From DATBAX01 sp963723765 (GTDB lineage Bacteria > Acidobacteriota > Terriglobia > Terriglobales > Acidobacteriaceae), in contig CAVRSD010000003.1 of NCBI GenBank assembly GCA_963723765.1, forward strand, positions 744,001 through 808,000: a DNA stretch of 64,000 nucleotides, in the 5' to 3' direction. Shown here piece by piece: positions 62,167 through 64,000 of the stretch (its first letter is position 1; each line of letters starts with the position of its first letter). Position numbers and translations under genes: made by a program. The notes beneath the pieces are model-generated. The model saw nothing but the letters and a program-made list of their open reading frames with translations, made no database searches and was not told the origin of the DNA.

Positions 62167-63909
62167 GTGGACAACAAAGCGATTGCTGGAATCTTGTACG
62201 AAACTGCCGATCTGATGGAAATCGACGGAGCCGACTCCTTTCGCATCCGTTCCTACCGTAACGCCGCCGAAGCCATTGAGGCACAGCACCAACAGATTTC
62301 CGATCTGATTGCCGATCCCAAGCAGGTGCTCGCCATAGCCGGGATTGGCAAGGGGATGCTGGCCAATCTGACGGAGATGTTCAAGTCCGGCCAACTCACG
62401 CTGCACGCCGACCTCTTGAAAAAATATCGTCCGTCCATGCTCGATTTGCTCAAGATTCAGGGACTCGGTCCCAAGACAATTGCTCTAATTTGGAGCGCCT
62501 ACCAGGTCTCCGATCTTGAGGGAGTGGAAAAACTCGCACGTGAAGGGAAGATTCAGGAACTCCCACGTATGGGCGAGAAGCAGGAAAAGAAGATACTCAA
62601 GGCGATTGAAGATTACCGGCGCATTGCCGGACGATTTTTGATCGATGCAGCGGAGATTCAAGCCAACAAGATCATTGAGCATCTCTCTGGATTCCCCGGC
62701 GTTGAAAAAGTTACTCCTGCCGGATCGCTGCGCCGGGGACGCGAAACCGTGGGTGATCTGGACATCTTGGTAACCGGCAAAGCCTGCTGCGACGACGACG
62801 AACGCCAGAAACTGATCGATCACATCATCCTGCTTCCGGGCTTAATGGATATCATTGCGCGCGGCGAAAACAAAGTCAGCTTTCGCATGCGCGGCGGCAT
62901 GCAGGTCGATGTGCGGCTGCTGTCTCCGGATTCTTTCGGTGCGGCAATGCAGTACTTTACCGGCTCCAAGGCCCACAACGTGGCCCTGCGTCAGCGTGCG
63001 CTCAAGATGGGTTACACCCTCAACGAATACAGTCTGGCCCGACTGGACGACGAAAAGTCTGTTGCTGCCAAGACCGAAGAAGAAATCTATGCCAAGCTCA
63101 AGCTGGACTGCATTCCTCCCGAACTGCGCGAAAACCTGGGCGAGATTGATGCCGCCGAAAAACACACTCTGCCTGCGCTGATCACACAAGCTGACTTGCA
63201 GGGCGACGTCCACATGCACACGGTTGAGACCGACGGCCGCAATACCATTGAAGAAATGGCCGAAGCTGCTCGTGCCCAAGGGTACAAATACATGGCCATC
63301 ACCGACCACTCCAAGAACCTGGCATTTGCCAACGGATTAGATGATGCGCGAGCCGTCGAGCACATTAAGAGAATCCGCGCTGTCAGCGAAAAAATCGCCG
63401 ACATCAAGATTTTCGCCGGCATCGAAGTGGATATCCTGGGCGACGGTTCGCTCGATCTTTCCGATTCCGTGCTTGAGCAAATGGATATCGTAATCGCCAG
63501 CGTGCATTCGCATTTCAATCAGAGTCCCGCAGAAATGACCGACCGCCTGCTCAAAGCTGTCGAAAATCCAAATACGTCCTTGGTCGGTCATCCGACTGGG
63601 CGCCTTTTACTACGGCGCGAAGCTTATCAATTCGATGTGGATGCGGTCATCAAAGCCGCGGCCAAACACAAAGTTGCCATGGAATTAAACTCCTATCCGG
63701 ATCGCCTGGATTTGTGCGACCGCCATCTTCGCCTGGCCAAGCAACATGGTGTGAAGATCGTAATCAACACCGACTCGCACCATACCTCACATCTCGACAA
63801 GATTCGCTATGGCATCCTGCAGGCACGCCGCGCCTGGCTGACCAAAGAGGATGTCCTGAACACACTATCGGCGGAGAAATTTGCCGAGGCCATGAAGCAT
63901 TCCTGGTAA
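62167..63909 (+). CDS. polX: Family X DNA polymerase with PHP exonuclease domain (PolX)
   Basis: 580 aa, GTG start. N-terminal helix-hairpin-helix (LAIAGIGKGMLANLTEM, LKIQGLGPKTIALIW), polymerase palm with GSLRRGRETVGDLDILV (catalytic Asp pair) and FTGSKAHNVALRQRAL. C-terminal PHP domain: GDVHMHTVETDGRNTIEEMA, YMAITDHSKNL, AGIEVDILGDGSLDLSD, VIASVHSHF, NTDSHHTSHL. Bacterial PolX is a gap-filling, Mn-dependent polymerase with 3'-5' exonuclease activity in DNA repair. Full length and intact. Confidence 0.96.
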   Translation: MDNKAIAGILYETADLMEIDGADSFRIRSYRNAAEAIEAQHQQISDLIADPKQVLAIAGIGKGMLANLTEMFKSGQLTLHADLLKKYRPSMLDLLKIQGLGPKTIALIWSAYQVSDLEGVEKLAREGKIQELPRMGEKQEKKILKAIEDYRRIAGRFLIDAAEIQANKIIEHLSGFPGVEKVTPAGSLRRGRETVGDLDILVTGKACCDDDERQKLIDHIILLPGLMDIIARGENKVSFRMRGGMQVDVRLLSPDSFGAAMQYFTGSKAHNVALRQRALKMGYTLNEYSLARLDDEKSVAAKTEEEIYAKLKLDCIPPELRENLGEIDAAEKHTLPALITQADLQGDVHMHTVETDGRNTIEEMAEAARAQGYKYMAITDHSKNLAFANGLDDARAVEHIKRIRAVSEKIADIKIFAGIEVDILGDGSLDLSDSVLEQMDIVIASVHSHFNQSPAEMTDRLLKAVENPNTSLVGHPTGRLLLRREAYQFDVDAVIKAAAKHKVAMELNSYPDRLDLCDRHLRLAKQHGVKIVINTDSHHTSHLDKIRYGILQARRAWLTKEDVLNTLSAEKFAEAMKHSW

Positions 63910-63920
63910 AACTGAAACTC

Positions 63921-63943
63921 GGACAGCCGAGGCGGCTGTCTCC
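63921..63943. repeat. Short hairpin downstream of polX
   Basis: GGACAGCCG / CGGCTGTCTCC with a three-base loop, 12 bases after the stop codon. No T run follows. An ATG at 63992 opens the next gene, but only three codons are visible. Confidence 0.55.
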
Positions 63944-64000
63944 ACGTAATCCGTTGCGTCCTGTTAGAATCTGCCCTGCGCGAGGTGCCCTATGCCTGAG

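Overview
The window looks like chromosomal DNA of an acidobacterium (Acidobacteriota, probably the Terriglobia/Koribacter side). This is inferred from gene content: a TPR plus VWA protein of the 'VWFA-related Acidobacterial domain' type, a single-chain LptF-LptG permease, paired ArsR/SRPBCC genes, and many short GC-rich palindromic repeats between genes. Most of it is ordinary chromosomal housekeeping. No rRNA, tRNA, CRISPR array or complete insertion sequence was recognised.

Layout. 1-4.9 kb (minus): secreted VOC protein, bifunctional nuclease, miaB, VWA/TPR protein. 4.9-7.8 kb: an accessory patch with hairpin repeats and restriction-modification remnants (truncated C5-methyltransferase, endonuclease VII-like nuclease, XRE regulator, broken small gene, HNH nuclease, Vsr). 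8-18 kb: a duplicated-domain secreted protein, an ArsR/SRPBCC operon, pdxT, S41 protease, metallo-beta-lactamase-fold hydrolase, alpha/beta hydrolase, DoxX-like protein. 18-20.3 kb: a REP-associated tyrosine transposase (RAYT) surrounded by, and containing, its palindromes, then a DUF2971 gene. 20.3-28.4 kb: pdxS, thioesterase, cytochrome c, uvrA, and a TPR/secreted/SprT-like operon. 28.5-33.5 kb: an iron-transport operon. 33.5-45 kb: murI, GNAT, TonB-like protein, ileS-lspA, lytic transglycosylase, ECF sigma and anti-sigma. 45-64 kb: M48 protease, inositol-phosphate synthase, DedA, nth, lptFG, mutS-nagZ-anmK-solute-binding protein, ymdB-like, DUF2520, Nudix, csp, polX.

The most interesting system is the operon at 28.5-33.5 kb. 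It resembles the Ftr1/FetM-type iron uptake loci (Ftr1, P19, DUF2318 protein, two FtsX-like permeases, ABC ATPase) but is compacted. The Ftr1 permease is fused to the DUF2318 domain, no P19 gene is present, and the ATPase carries a C-terminal DtxR-family metal-sensing regulator domain with recognisable metal ligands. A sigma70-like promoter overlaid by a Fur-like palindrome precedes it. An internal start with its own Shine-Dalgarno-like sequence could also release the regulator as a free protein.

A caution applies to the whole window. At least twelve genes have broken reading frames that are restored by one-base shifts, including ileS, mutS, uvrA and inositol-phosphate synthase. This is more easily explained by indel errors in the assembly than by mass gene death. 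These genes are annotated over their full reconstructed spans, with the frame-change positions given.
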